From contig CAVPEB010000048.1 in the NCBI GenBank assembly GCA_963702765.1, forward strand, positions 1 to 27,477: DNA of 27,477 nucleotides. Reading direction: 5' to 3'. The stretch is from DATMNR01 sp963702765 (lineage in GTDB: Bacteria > Chloroflexota > Ktedonobacteria > Ktedonobacterales > Ktedonobacteraceae). Positions 12,766-22,329 of the stretch are shown here, piece by piece (positions within the stretch are counted from its first letter, which is position 1; every line of letters begins with the position of its first letter). The translations under genes were made by a program, and so were the position numbers. The notes under the pieces were generated by a model that did no database searches, was not told the DNA's origin, and worked only from the letters and a program-made list of their open reading frames with translations.

Positions 12766-14751
12766 ATGTCAAGTGGTGGGAAATGGTTGAGGACCAGTTT
12801 CATCTGGCTCATATTGGCTTTGGCGCTCGTGTTACTCATTATTGTGTTTTTTCGACCATCTTCGGATACAAATCCGGCCGATGTGTCAACCATCTTAAAT
12901 CATATTAAGACGGATATGGCTAAAGGTCAGAAGGATACTCTGTCAGTAGGTGCTACTACCATTACGCTTACTCGTGGCCAAAGCTCTATTAAAGATGTAG
13001 CGAATATCAATGATACATTTGATGTAACCCAGGTTCTCAAAGATAACGGTATTGATTATACGAATGGTCAGTTGTTAGTCCTTCAGTATGAACCTCCCAG
13101 CGCATTAGGTACATGGCTGAATATTCTAGGTGGGTTGATCCCCTTTATATTGATCGGTGGCCTACTTTTATTCATGATGCGACAGGCTCAAGGTAGCAAT
13201 AATCAGGCAATGTCGTTTGGAAAGAGCCGGGCCCGCATGTTTATGGGTAATAAATCTACTGTTACGTTTGCAGATGTTGCGGGTGTTGAGGAAGCAAAAC
13301 AGGAATTACAAGAAATCGTGGAGTTTCTGAAGTATCCAGATAAGTTTGTTGCTCTTGGAGCGCGTATTCCCAAAGGTTTATTGCTTGTTGGCCCTCCTGG
13401 GACTGGGAAAACATTGATTTCACGTGCTGTGGCTGGGGAAGCTGGAGTGCCATTTTTCAGTATCAGTGGTTCTGAGTTTGTAGAGATGTTTGTTGGCGTT
13501 GGTGCGAGCAGAGTGCGTGATCTCTTCGACCAGGCTAAGCGCAATAGTCCCTGTATCGTCTTCGTTGATGAGATTGATGCTGTTGGTCGTCAACGTGGAG
13601 CAGGATTAGGCGGTTCCCACGATGAACGCGAACAAACGCTCAATCAGATTCTTGTAGAGATGGACGGCTTTGATACAAATACAAACGTGATCGTAATTGC
13701 TGCAACAAACCGACCTGATGTGCTTGATCCAGCCTTACTCCGTCCAGGTCGCTTTGATAGACAGGTAGTGCTAGATCGTCCCGATATTCGAGGACGTACT
13801 TCTATTCTACAAGTACATGCCAAAGGAAAACCTCTTGAGACCAATGTCACATTGGAAACATTGGCAAAACAAACACCAGGGTTTTCAGGCGCTGACCTCG
13901 CAAATCTATTAAACGAGGCGGCTATTCTAGCAGCCAGGCGTAACAAGCGCAAAATCGGAATGAGCGAACTCGAAGAAGCAATTGATCGAGTAGTTGCAGG
14001 CCCGGCACGCAAAAGTCGTATTATAAGCGAGCGCGAAAAGGCTATTACGGCTTATCACGAGGTCGGTCATGCTCTTGTGGCTCGCATGCTACCCAATACT
14101 GATCCAGTTCACAAGGTTTCAATTGTAGCGCGAGGACAGGCAGGTGGCTTCACGATGTTATTGCCGACCGAGGACCGTTACTTATGGAGTAAGCCTCAAT
14201 TTGAAGATATGCTGGCGTATGCACTAGGTGGGCATGTCGCTGAGCTCATTATCTTCGGTGATGTGACAACGGGGGCTTCGAATGATATTGAGCGCGTCAC
14301 GAAGATAGCACGCTCAATGGTAACAGAATATGGGATGAGTGGCCGCATTGGTCCTATGGCCCTGGGCCACAAGGAAGAACTGGTGTTTCTGGGTCGCGAT
14401 TTTGGCGAACAGCGTAACTATAGTGAGCAGACAGCGCGTGAAATAGATGAAGAAATTCATCGTATCATTCAAGAGGCTTTTGATAAGGCGTATCACGTGC
14501 TACTGCAAAACAAAACACGTCTGATTATGATTAGCGAACGCTTAATCAAAGAGGAAACGTTAGAAGGTCCGGTTTTTGAATCACTTTTTAATCAGCCTAT
14601 TGATAATGGTCAGTATGAATCGCCGTCGATTCTGGCTGGTATGCCTCATTTGGATACTTCGGTGAATTCTGAACAAGGGCTTTTGCCTGAGCCAGAAATT
14701 ACATATCCTTTGCCTCCACAATTACAACCACCCTATAGTAATGGCGAATGA
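12766..14751 (+). CDS. ftsH: ATP-dependent zinc metalloprotease FtsH
   Basis: A 661-residue membrane AAA+ protease that degrades misfolded and regulatory membrane and cytosolic proteins. Order: TM1 about 10-28, a short external domain, TM2 about 120-142, an AAA domain with Walker A GPPGTGKT (209-216), Walker B IVFVDEID, and the second region of homology ending RPGRFDRQ, then the M41 protease with HEVGH (His431 and His435) and the third zinc ligand Asp507 in GASNDIE. All catalytic residues are present. The C-terminus is a Pro-rich tail. ATG 12766 is chosen because AGAGGA precedes it and MSSGGKWLRTSFIW is a normal cytosolic start; the GTG at 12742 lies upstream of that signal. Confidence 0.97.
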   Translation: MSSGGKWLRTSFIWLILALALVLLIIVFFRPSSDTNPADVSTILNHIKTDMAKGQKDTLSVGATTITLTRGQSSIKDVANINDTFDVTQVLKDNGIDYTNGQLLVLQYEPPSALGTWLNILGGLIPFILIGGLLLFMMRQAQGSNNQAMSFGKSRARMFMGNKSTVTFADVAGVEEAKQELQEIVEFLKYPDKFVALGARIPKGLLLVGPPGTGKTLISRAVAGEAGVPFFSISGSEFVEMFVGVGASRVRDLFDQAKRNSPCIVFVDEIDAVGRQRGAGLGGSHDEREQTLNQILVEMDGFDTNTNVIVIAATNRPDVLDPALLRPGRFDRQVVLDRPDIRGRTSILQVHAKGKPLETNVTLETLAKQTPGFSGADLANLLNEAAILAARRNKRKIGMSELEEAIDRVVAGPARKSRIISEREKAITAYHEVGHALVARMLPNTDPVHKVSIVARGQAGGFTMLLPTEDRYLWSKPQFEDMLAYALGGHVAELIIFGDVTTGASNDIERVTKIARSMVTEYGMSGRIGPMALGHKEELVFLGRDFGEQRNYSEQTAREIDEEIHRIIQEAFDKAYHVLLQNKTRLIMISERLIKEETLEGPVFESLFNQPIDNGQYESPSILAGMPHLDTSVNSEQGLLPEPEITYPLPPQLQPPYSNGE

Positions 14752-14761
14752 AAAATAGAGA

Positions 14762-14794
14762 ACTTTTGCGCTTCAATGAAAGGAGCGCAAAAGT
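14762..14794. terminator. Terminator between convergent ftsH and aminotransferase genes
   Basis: ACTTTTGCGCT (14762-14772) and AGCGCAAAAGT (14784-14794) pair perfectly. A/T-rich outer arms can act as U-runs in either direction. The right arm touches the stop codon of the minus-strand gene. Confidence 0.65.
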
Positions 14795-15959
14795 CTAGCT
14801 CTCCAGAGCAGTTTTCATTCGCTGTAGCGCAGTCTGGATACGTTCCTCGGGAGCTGTTAACGATATGCGAACATAACCTTCGCCAGCATCACCAAAATTG
14901 GTCCCGGGTGTGATATAGACCCCAGTCTTGTCGAAGAGCCAGTTAGCAAAATCACGAGATGTAAAGCCCTTTGGTATCTCAGCCCAGACATAAAGCCCTG
15001 CTTTCGGACTCTGGGCACGCATCCCAATTGCGTTGCAACCGTTTACTAACAAATCTCTGCGACGACGATAAAGTGCGTTTCTCTCTTGTAACCAGGAATC
15101 AGGTAATTGCAGCGCCTCTATTGCTGCATATTGGATGGGACGAAACATACCACTATCAATGTTGCTCTTTAAGCGTCCAACTGCATTGACGATATCTGGA
15201 TTTCCAACCAGCATACCCACACGGAAACCAGCCATATTGTATGTCTTGCTTAATGAGTGTAGTTCAACAGCAACTTCGCTTGCTCCAGGTACTTGCAATA
15301 TGCTAATAGGTTGATACTCTTCAAAGTAAACTTCGGCATACGCCATATCATGAATGATGACAAGATTATGACTGCGAGCAAACTCGACTGCGTGCTCAAA
15401 AAAAGCCAGGTCAACGCATGCGGCTGTAGGATTATTGGGATAATTGAGCCAGAGCAAGCGGGATTTTGCAAGTACATCCGCAGGTATACTCTCCAGGTCT
15501 GGTTGATAGTTGTTTTCTTGTAGCAGCGGCAATTGAGTATGCTTCAGCCCCAACATTGGTGCTTGCCGTCGTATAGACTGGATAACATGGATCTGGGATC
15601 AAAGATACATCTCCTGCATTGAGGATAGCTGTACCTACATAAGCAAGACCTTCTTTTGAGCCGAGAAGTGGCAGCGTATCACGTTCCGGTGTGAGTTGTA
15701 CATCAAAGCGCTGCTTAAACCAGTTTGCGAATGCTACGTGCAAATCACGCATACCAAAATATTCCGGATAGCGATGGTTTTCAGAATCATGTAAGGCTGC
15801 GGAAAGACGATCAAGGACTTGCTGTGGTGCTGGTAAGTCAGGATCACCCATTGAAAGGTTAATTACATCCACACCTGCTGCTTTACGATCGGCTATTTTC
15901 TTTTTCGCATCTGCGAAGTGGTATGGTGGCAGGCTATTTATTAAATCAGATAGTTGCAT
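14795..15959 (-). pseudogene. LL-diaminopimelate aminotransferase-like gene with a frameshift
   Basis: Two frames join to one class I/II PLP aminotransferase of about 388 residues. The first (from ATG 15959, with GGAGGAG upstream) carries MGDPDLPAP, HRYPEYFGM, LLGSKEGLAYV and DPCYPVYTTAS, and the family sequence fits up to GAEAYS. The second continues LPLLQENNYQPDLESIP, with NYPNNPTAACV, the PLP-lysine motif SLSKTYNMAGFR and a complete C-terminus. Removing one base near 15533 (TCA-A-TTG on the minus strand) restores a continuous reading frame. The family transaminates LL-diaminopimelate or related amino acids in lysine and cell-wall synthesis. Because everything else is intact, this is a recent mutation, a programmed +1 shift, or a base error. 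It lies 26 nt downstream of polA and is probably co-transcribed. Confidence 0.85.
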
Positions 15960-15985
15960 AACATTCTCCTCCAGGTGACTTTGAA

Positions 15986-18900
15986 TTAGTCCATCGTCTC
16001 AGCTTCGTACCAATTCTTGCCAACCTTCATTTCAACCTTAATAGGTACATCAAGCTTAACAACATCTTCCATCATACTTTTAACCAGATTTTTTATGCGT
16101 TCAAGTTCTTCGACAGGTACTTCGAAAACGAGTTCATCATGTACCTGGAGAATCATACGTGTTTTCAGATGTTGTTCCTCTATCGCGTGTTGTATGCGGA
16201 TCATCGCGATCTTAATCAGATCGGCATTGCCACCTTGAATAGGCATATTGATTGCTTCTCGTTCGAGCGCCTGTCTTTCATTGTGAGACAATCCATGCAT
16301 ATCTGGGAAGAAGCGCTTTCTGCCAAAGAGTGTGTTCACATATCCTTGTTTGCGTGCCTGATTGAGCGTGCTGTCAACATATTCTTTGATGTGTGGGAAC
16401 GTTTCATGATAGCGTTTGATGAAATCTGATGCTTGCATATTAGACATGCCTGTGATTTGTGCAAGGCCAAAGGCGGATTGCCCGTAGAGAATTGCGTAAA
16501 CCACTGTTTTTGCTAATCGCCTTTGATCTTTTGTGACTTCAGATACAGGCACTTCAAAGAGAGAAGCTGCTGTGATTGTATGTATATCTTCGTCCTTGTT
16601 AAATGCATCTATTAAACGTGGTTCATGTGTGATGTGCGCCAGGATGCGCAACTCGAACTGTGAATAATCGGCAGTGAGTAGCACATAACTAGGGTCAGCG
16701 ATGAATGCCCGTCTGATTTGTCGCCCCACCTCTGTGCGCACAGGAATATTCTGGAGGTTGGGATTACTTGATGAGAGTCGACCACTGGATGCAGTTGTCT
16801 GACTAAACGATGTGTGTACTCTGCCAGTAGTCTGATCCATCTGTGCAAGTAAACCATCAACGTATGTTGATTTCAGCTTTGCCAGTTGGCGGTATTCCAG
16901 TAAATAATCGACTATGGGATGTTGACCTCGTAGACCTTCAATCACATCAGCACTCACTGAAAAGCCAGTCTTTGTTTTCTTACCGGAAGGAAGTTTAAGT
17001 TCTCCGAAGAGTATATCGCCCAATTGCTTGGTTGAATTGATATTGAAACGATGGCCAACAAAATCATAGATCTCAGTTTCGAGAACATTAATCTGTTCAG
17101 AAAGTTGTTCATTCAAATTGCGCAGAAATTCGCCATCTAACGCAACTCCGTATATTTCCATCTGCATTAACACTGGCAAGAGTGGTAACTCGATATTATG
17201 AAGAAGATCTAATAAACTATGACGCCGCAGTTCCTCCATAATTGGCTCAACCAGGCGCAAGGTCATGTCAGCATCTGCTCCTGCATAATCCGCAACTTTA
17301 CGTATGGGTACCTGTGCCATACTGATTGCTTTACTTCCGGTGCCTATAAGTTGAGAAATGGGGGTCATTACATGTCCAAGCCGCTGGAATACCTGGTCTT
17401 TCAGTCCAAGTCCACGTCTGCCCGGGTCTGTCAGGTAGGCACCCAACATTGTATCAAAGGCAAGCCCACGAACGGCAATGCCGGAACTGGAGAGTAGCAG
17501 AAGCAACATATCATATTTTGCGTTGTGCATGTATTTGTGAATCGAAGCGTCTTCGAGCACAGAACGCAATTTGTCTAACACAAAAGTAAACGGCAATTGT
17601 GTGCCTGCTGCTTGACCATCAAGGGTCTGAATATGTCCAACAGGTATATAATAGGCCTCACCTGGTTCCATTGAGAGAGAAATACCTACTAATTGCGCCT
17701 GCCAGGGATCTTCCGATGTGGACTCGGTGTCAAGCGAGAAACTCCCTTTGTCGCGCAGGCTTTTTACAAGTACCTGCAGAGCATCTTCGGTGTCGACGAC
17801 GAAAGTATTAGTTTTGAAGGCTTCCTTTTCTTCAAGAAAAAGCGGCTCTTGGGGTATCGTAGGCAAGCGTAATTTACGAACAACCTCTGGGGTAGGCTCT
17901 AAAGTTCCGAAAAGACTGGGTTGCATCAGTTCCTCTACTGATTCATTCGAGCCATGCTCATTTTTATTCTGTGCAGTATGATTATTGCCATGCTGGTTGT
18001 TAGCCGAATTTGGGGACATTTTCAGATCCACTGTGGCTGGCGGTACTGGAGGTGACATGATTGAAACGACACCAAGAGGTGGAGCAAGCAACAAGTCTTC
18101 ATCTTGCTGTTCAATCGGCTCAGGTTTCCTCTTTTCTACTCTCGATGAGGAAGATGTTTCGTTTGTCCCTCCTGGAATCTTATCAACTAGAGTACGAAAT
18201 TCTAGCTCTCGAAAGAGAGTTAGTACTTTATCCCTGTTAATTTGACCAGTGCGACAGGCTTCAAGGTCAAGTTTGACAGGCGCGTCCAGAACAATTGTTG
18301 CAAGAAATTTACTCTGACGAGCTTGATCAGCCATCTCGCGCAGCAAACGTTGCTCCTTTGGTATTAAATTGTCAATGTGGGCTAGAAGGCCTTCTAGATC
18401 ACCATACTCAGTGAGTAGTTTGGTAGCTGTTTTTTCACCAATTCCAGGAACACCTGGAATGTTATCGGATTTATCACCAACGAGGCCTTTGAAGTCAGGC
18501 AATTTGTTGGGCGGCAGACCATAACGGTTGTAGACTGCTTCCTCATCGTATTCTGTTGCTTCACTGATACCGCGTTTTGCGACCAGGGCATGTACATGCT
18601 CATTGACGAGTTGTAGCGTGTCCATGTCACCAGTGAAGATTATGGTATCAACACCCTGTTGGGTAGCTTGAACAGAAAGTGTTCCCAATACATCATCAGC
18701 CTCGAAGCCATCTTTTTCATAAATGGGAATTTCGAAAGCCTCGACCACTTCACGAACTCGATGAAATTGAGGTCGCATGATATCAGGAAGTGTCGGTCTA
18801 TGTGCTTTGTATTCGGCGTAATTTTCGTGTCGGAAAGTCGGAGAAGGGCGATCAAATGTGACTGCAATGTAATCGGGTTTGATGTCTGCAAGCGCTTTGA

Positions 18901-19048
18901 TAAGAATGGAGGTGAAGCCAAATGTAGCGTTGACTACTTCTCCCTTGCTTGTGGCCAGATCTTCCGGTACTGCATGAAAGGCGCGGTGTATAATTGCATG
19001 TCCATCAATCAGTACAAGTTTCTTGCGTTTTGTTGGTTGTTCTGACAT
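15986..19048 (-). CDS. polA: DNA polymerase I
   Basis: A 1020-residue family A polymerase for Okazaki-fragment processing and repair. Residues 1-about 290 are the 5' nuclease (LVLIDGHAIIHRAFHA, DGFEADDVLGTL, GDKSDNIPGVPGIGEKTA). A low-complexity linker rich in Asn, Gln, Ser and Glu spans about 300-400. The 3'-5' exonuclease keeps its metal ligands (Asp440 and Glu442 in LDTES, HNAKYD, YAGADADMT), so proofreading is predicted. The polymerase has motif A DYSQFELR (Asp794), the O-helix RRLAKTVVYAILYGQ and motif C HDE (970-972). In the O-helix, Tyr851 takes the place of E. coli Phe762. The gene is longer than E. coli Pol I (928 residues) because of the linker. Its start follows a weak GGGTAAG. Promoter elements lie at 19082-19110. 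Confidence 0.97.
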   Translation of the reverse strand: MSEQPTKRKKLVLIDGHAIIHRAFHAVPEDLATSKGEVVNATFGFTSILIKALADIKPDYIAVTFDRPSPTFRHENYAEYKAHRPTLPDIMRPQFHRVREVVEAFEIPIYEKDGFEADDVLGTLSVQATQQGVDTIIFTGDMDTLQLVNEHVHALVAKRGISEATEYDEEAVYNRYGLPPNKLPDFKGLVGDKSDNIPGVPGIGEKTATKLLTEYGDLEGLLAHIDNLIPKEQRLLREMADQARQSKFLATIVLDAPVKLDLEACRTGQINRDKVLTLFRELEFRTLVDKIPGGTNETSSSSRVEKRKPEPIEQQDEDLLLAPPLGVVSIMSPPVPPATVDLKMSPNSANNQHGNNHTAQNKNEHGSNESVEELMQPSLFGTLEPTPEVVRKLRLPTIPQEPLFLEEKEAFKTNTFVVDTEDALQVLVKSLRDKGSFSLDTESTSEDPWQAQLVGISLSMEPGEAYYIPVGHIQTLDGQAAGTQLPFTFVLDKLRSVLEDASIHKYMHNAKYDMLLLLLSSSGIAVRGLAFDTMLGAYLTDPGRRGLGLKDQVFQRLGHVMTPISQLIGTGSKAISMAQVPIRKVADYAGADADMTLRLVEPIMEELRRHSLLDLLHNIELPLLPVLMQMEIYGVALDGEFLRNLNEQLSEQINVLETEIYDFVGHRFNINSTKQLGDILFGELKLPSGKKTKTGFSVSADVIEGLRGQHPIVDYLLEYRQLAKLKSTYVDGLLAQMDQTTGRVHTSFSQTTASSGRLSSSNPNLQNIPVRTEVGRQIRRAFIADPSYVLLTADYSQFELRILAHITHEPRLIDAFNKDEDIHTITAASLFEVPVSEVTKDQRRLAKTVVYAILYGQSAFGLAQITGMSNMQASDFIKRYHETFPHIKEYVDSTLNQARKQGYVNTLFGRKRFFPDMHGLSHNERQALEREAINMPIQGGNADLIKIAMIRIQHAIEEQHLKTRMILQVHDELVFEVPVEELERIKNLVKSMMEDVVKLDVPIKVEMKVGKNWYEAETMD

Positions 19049-19081
19049 ATCTTACCCGATCGTTTTCTTCAAAATAAAAGA

Positions 19082-19110
19082 TTTATAGTAGTGTAAGTTC
19101 GAACTTTCGA
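19082..19110 (-). promoter_or_regulatory. polA promoter with a 12-bp palindrome in the spacer
   Basis: On the minus strand, TCGAAA (19110-19105), a 17-bp spacer and TATAAA (19087-19082). The palindrome AAGTTCGAACTT (19095-19106) lies across the spacer and -35, where a bound repressor would block polymerase. Confidence 0.45.
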
Positions 19111-19164
19111 CCCAGTATATTCTATGAGCAGTCTAGCACGATGCTGTGCCTATGTCTATATATT

Positions 19165-20679
19165 TTAGCAGTGTACCCTGGGTTGTAAATTGCTTTCAGT
19201 TGCGATGTTGTCGAGGAAGGTTTCCGCAAACTTCATAAAAAGATACACATCGGCAAAATTTGTAGCGAGACCAAGAGAAACACGCACAGCGCCACCACTT
19301 TGCATACCCAGGTTGGCGAGGAATTGATCCCAGGTAATGCCTTCCTGACCCTTATAGAGATTAGGTAAGATATCTTTGCCTTCGTCTTTAAAGATGCCTT
19401 GAAGCTTTTCTTTAGAGAGATGAAATGCAACTTCACCAGCACCGGGATTACAAAAACAACCTGTTCTCAGGGAAAGAAGTTCTTTACTTGCTCTCTGCTC
19501 GACGATGCGTTCATCAACAATTGAGCCATCCGGGTTAAGGAAGTTAAGCGCTAAGGTTCCTCCACGCATTTGGCAGTCGTGGGGGCCATAGACTTGAACC
19601 AGGGGTGTCCCATTGCTGTGGTACAGAGCAAGCAGTTTGTCTAGCAACCAGCCTGTAAGGCACATGACATGTTTATGTATTATGTCGATGCCAATCCTAT
19701 CAAGATAGTTGAGGCCAATTTCTATCGCGGGAAGGTTGAGGTAGTTGATGGTGCCATCTTCGAACGCTTCACCATCTTCAAGCATCACATGCCCATCGCC
19801 TTGAACTGAAATACCCCAAATAGTGCCACCAGCAAACCAGGGGCGTTGTAATTTAGCTAAAGCTGTCTTGCGTGCTATTAAGCAACCCGCGCCTGTTGGA
19901 TACCCGAACATCTTATAAAACGAAATTGGCACAAAATCGGGTTGCCATCTGTGCAGATCTAGACGATTCGTTGGGACAAATGCGGCACAATCTACCAGTA
20001 CATCCCATCCCCTAGTATGAGCCTCTTCTATCCATTCAAGTGGATGCTGAACACCTGTGAAATTTGATTGGGCGGGATAAGCAAACAGATTATGCTCAGT
20101 ATCACTGCGAGACTCAAGGAAGGAGAGGAGATGGGAGTCTTCTACACGCAGTTCTGGAGGTATGACAGGTAGGTAAGTGATGGTGGCGCCTTTAGCGCGA
20201 GCGAACTCACGTATGCCATTGACTGAATTATGGTTATCGAAAATCAGCAAAAATTGCCCCTCTGGCTTGAAAGGATAAGATTCTCCGACCAACTTTAATG
20301 CGTTACTGGCATTAGATGTGAAAATAACTGTGTATTCATCTGGAGATGCGTTGAAGAATTTAAGCACAAAGGTACGAGCTTGATCGCACAACTCAGTCAT
20401 TAGCCGTGAGGTTGGATTAAGTGAGTGGGGATTACCAAACACATTGTGGCGGAGCAACTCCATATGATCACGTATCTGGCAATCAGCATAGAGCCCACCT
20501 CCGGTATAATCAAGGTAGACGTGTTTCTGCTCGTCCAGGCGTGCATACTCTGTTGCCCTCAGTTTATCAAGAATAGATGTGTTGTTAAAGTCCGGATAGG
20601 CATCTCGAAATGCTTTTTCCTCTGTATCCATCTCGGCAGAGCCATTATGTATTTCGTTGCTTTTGCTGGAATTCAGCAT
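19165..20679 (-). CDS. Class V PLP aminotransferase, molybdenum-cofactor-sulfurase-like
   Basis: A 504-residue cysteine-desulfurase-like enzyme most similar in motifs to the NifS-like domain of Moco sulfurases: YLDYTGGGLYA, NVFGNPHSLNPTS, the PLP lysine in SFYKMFGYPTGAG (Lys256) and the catalytic-type cysteine motif LRTGCFCNPG (Cys408, Cys410). Those enzymes take sulfur from cysteine to make the terminal sulfido ligand of Mo cofactor in xanthine-oxidase-type enzymes. The C-terminal MOSC domain of eukaryotic versions is absent. ATG 20679 is preferred over TTG 20685 because AAGGAG sits 9 nt upstream of it. It starts 15 nt after the metallophosphoesterase gene, so both are likely one transcript. 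Exact substrate is unproven. Confidence 0.85.
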   Translation of the reverse strand: MLNSSKSNEIHNGSAEMDTEEKAFRDAYPDFNNTSILDKLRATEYARLDEQKHVYLDYTGGGLYADCQIRDHMELLRHNVFGNPHSLNPTSRLMTELCDQARTFVLKFFNASPDEYTVIFTSNASNALKLVGESYPFKPEGQFLLIFDNHNSVNGIREFARAKGATITYLPVIPPELRVEDSHLLSFLESRSDTEHNLFAYPAQSNFTGVQHPLEWIEEAHTRGWDVLVDCAAFVPTNRLDLHRWQPDFVPISFYKMFGYPTGAGCLIARKTALAKLQRPWFAGGTIWGISVQGDGHVMLEDGEAFEDGTINYLNLPAIEIGLNYLDRIGIDIIHKHVMCLTGWLLDKLLALYHSNGTPLVQVYGPHDCQMRGGTLALNFLNPDGSIVDERIVEQRASKELLSLRTGCFCNPGAGEVAFHLSKEKLQGIFKDEGKDILPNLYKGQEGITWDQFLANLGMQSGGAVRVSLGLATNFADVYLFMKFAETFLDNIATESNLQPRVHC

Positions 20680-20694
20680 ATTCAAGAACTCCTT

Positions 20695-22032
20695 TTAAGT
20701 CAGAAAGTGGTAGTTGCCACTCTCTCCACCTTGCCAAACATATAAATTTACAGTTGAAGGTAATGCCTCCTCAGTTCGGATTAAGGCAAAGACGGGCTGT
20801 GTGATCTCTCGGAAAGGTATTGCATTCCAATCTGGTTTAGAAAGCCATGTTACTAGCTCAGGTGATATCTCATCAGGATCAGGAAGCTCATAACGTGTTG
20901 TCCATGTTCCTGTATTATGGTAGACCTGTGATCCATTATTGAATGAAATGATCCGATGCATATGCGTATGTCCAGCGATGGCGTAACGAACTGAATGATC
21001 AATTTGGACACGATTCTGCATACCTTGAGCTGTACTTTCTGCCATTCTATTGAAAGTCGGTGCAAAGATAGCCTTCACTGCATCGAGCAATGGCAAAGAT
21101 AAAGCTTTACGAATGGCAGTGAACTCTAAAATTGTATCTATGCGAGAAGATTCACCCAGAGGTTCGATAAAATCTTGGTGTTGAGCCAAAAGATCTTCTT
21201 GAAAAGCGACAAATTCTCGCATCGCAAGATCAAGGAGTAAGACAGGATTGTTCATTTCTTCAGGAGACAAACTTGGAAAGGGGGTATGAGAGTAGGTCAG
21301 CATTCCCATCATTCTTTTAACAGTGGCTATAACAAGCTCCGGATTGAGCAAACAGAGTAACGCAATCTGGGGTATAAGATTTATTGCCGGTTCAAAACTA
21401 TCAAAATATGGATATTGGAAATTGATGGGATAAGCCACGCGTTGAATATATTGAGTGCCGAGGGGTAGTGTGATATTGTCTGGATTGAATGTGAGTGGCT
21501 TTCCTTGCTCATCCCAAAGGCAGGTAATGCGATTCCAGAAATCGTACTGGTTACCGTGTTCAATATGGACATCAGGTGCCGGTTGATAAAAGTAAGAGTG
21601 GCAGAAGTATATACGCTCTTTTAATTCTGGTTTATTGCATATAACTTCAGAAATGCGTTCCTGGACGTCTTTAAAAGCAAGTTCGACATCATGGTTGCCA
21701 ATGATAAAGGTAACCTGCCTTCCATTTTGGGAGATGAAACGTTGAAGTGTATCAAAGAAAGGGCGATGTCCATCAATCACTCTTTCCAGCTTAGCAAGGG
21801 CTTGGGCAGGATATGTAATGCCATGCTTCGCATACGGTTCCATAAACAGAAATTCGAAGCAATCACCGTTTATGATCAGCTCGACAGCATCAGCCTTTTC
21901 AGAAAATCTATTTGTAGATGCTGAAGACAATAAACCTTCTAATGCGGACTGTTGTAAATCGCCGAAGCCTTCGAATATTGAATGGCTGTCGGCGAGATGA
22001 AGGTCGCTAATAACAAGTTTGATTTTGGGCAT
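20695..22032 (-). CDS. Calcineurin-like metallophosphoesterase
   Basis: A 445-residue protein with the full dinuclear-metal motif set: DLHLAD near the N-terminus, NGDCFEF, GNHDVE, and GHTHMHR near residue 350, followed by HNTGTW. The order and DLH/GHTH spacing resemble UDP-diacylglucosamine pyrophosphatase-like and related phosphoesterases, but an extra helical region of about 100 residues sits between GNHD and GHTH. Substrate cannot be named. The start ATG 22032 follows GAGGAATAC. It is the first gene of a two-gene unit with the Moco-sulfurase-like enzyme and is divergent from the secreted-protein gene at 22306. Confidence 0.88.
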   Translation of the reverse strand: MPKIKLVISDLHLADSHSIFEGFGDLQQSALEGLLSSASTNRFSEKADAVELIINGDCFEFLFMEPYAKHGITYPAQALAKLERVIDGHRPFFDTLQRFISQNGRQVTFIIGNHDVELAFKDVQERISEVICNKPELKERIYFCHSYFYQPAPDVHIEHGNQYDFWNRITCLWDEQGKPLTFNPDNITLPLGTQYIQRVAYPINFQYPYFDSFEPAINLIPQIALLCLLNPELVIATVKRMMGMLTYSHTPFPSLSPEEMNNPVLLLDLAMREFVAFQEDLLAQHQDFIEPLGESSRIDTILEFTAIRKALSLPLLDAVKAIFAPTFNRMAESTAQGMQNRVQIDHSVRYAIAGHTHMHRIISFNNGSQVYHNTGTWTTRYELPDPDEISPELVTWLSKPDWNAIPFREITQPVFALIRTEEALPSTVNLYVWQGGESGNYHFLT

Positions 22033-22133
22033 GTATTCCTCATTGATTTACATTACAACTATTTCATTTTAGTACATAGATATAGGTATACACAATGAGA
22101 AAACAGAGAAATAACAACTGAGTTCGTTGAATT

Positions 22134-22163
22134 GCAACCAGATCATAACCAAACTACAACTGT
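22134..22163 (+). promoter_or_regulatory. Second Pho-box-like 11-bp repeat array
   Basis: GCAACCAG (22134-22141), ATC, ATAACCAA (22145-22152), ACT, ACAACTGT (22156-22163) gives AAC cores 11 bp apart, closely matching the array at 10013-10042. The -10 is less clear here than in the other copy. The array lies about 140 bp ahead of the secreted-protein start. Confidence 0.5.
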
Positions 22164-22288
22164 ATTCATCTTGTCCTTGTCTCGGCAAATCTTCATAATT
22201 GTATTGAAGTTCAAGTCAATTCCAAAGCATGCCAACTTCCAACTGCCACAACACAACTGTTCTTCGACTACTTACAATGCATAATTTT

Positions 22289-22329
22289 GAAAGTGAGACA
22301 GATCTATGCATTTCTCTTCTCGCTCAAAG
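22289..22329 (+). repeat. Leader/signal segment shared with 10169-10209
   Basis: The same 41-base 5' UTR plus MHFSSRSK start as the gene at 10186, differing at four positions by eye. Confidence 0.75.

Noticed and set aside
17219..18245. Several plus-strand frames inside polA and around it
   Set aside because: They lie antisense to a gene with complete family motifs, have no ribosome-binding sites and no recognisable domains.
19095..19106. Classical SOS (LexA) box in the polA promoter
   Set aside because: The palindrome is GTTC-GAAC with no spacer, not GAAC-N4-GTTC or CTGT-N8-ACAG, so it is reported only as an unknown palindrome.
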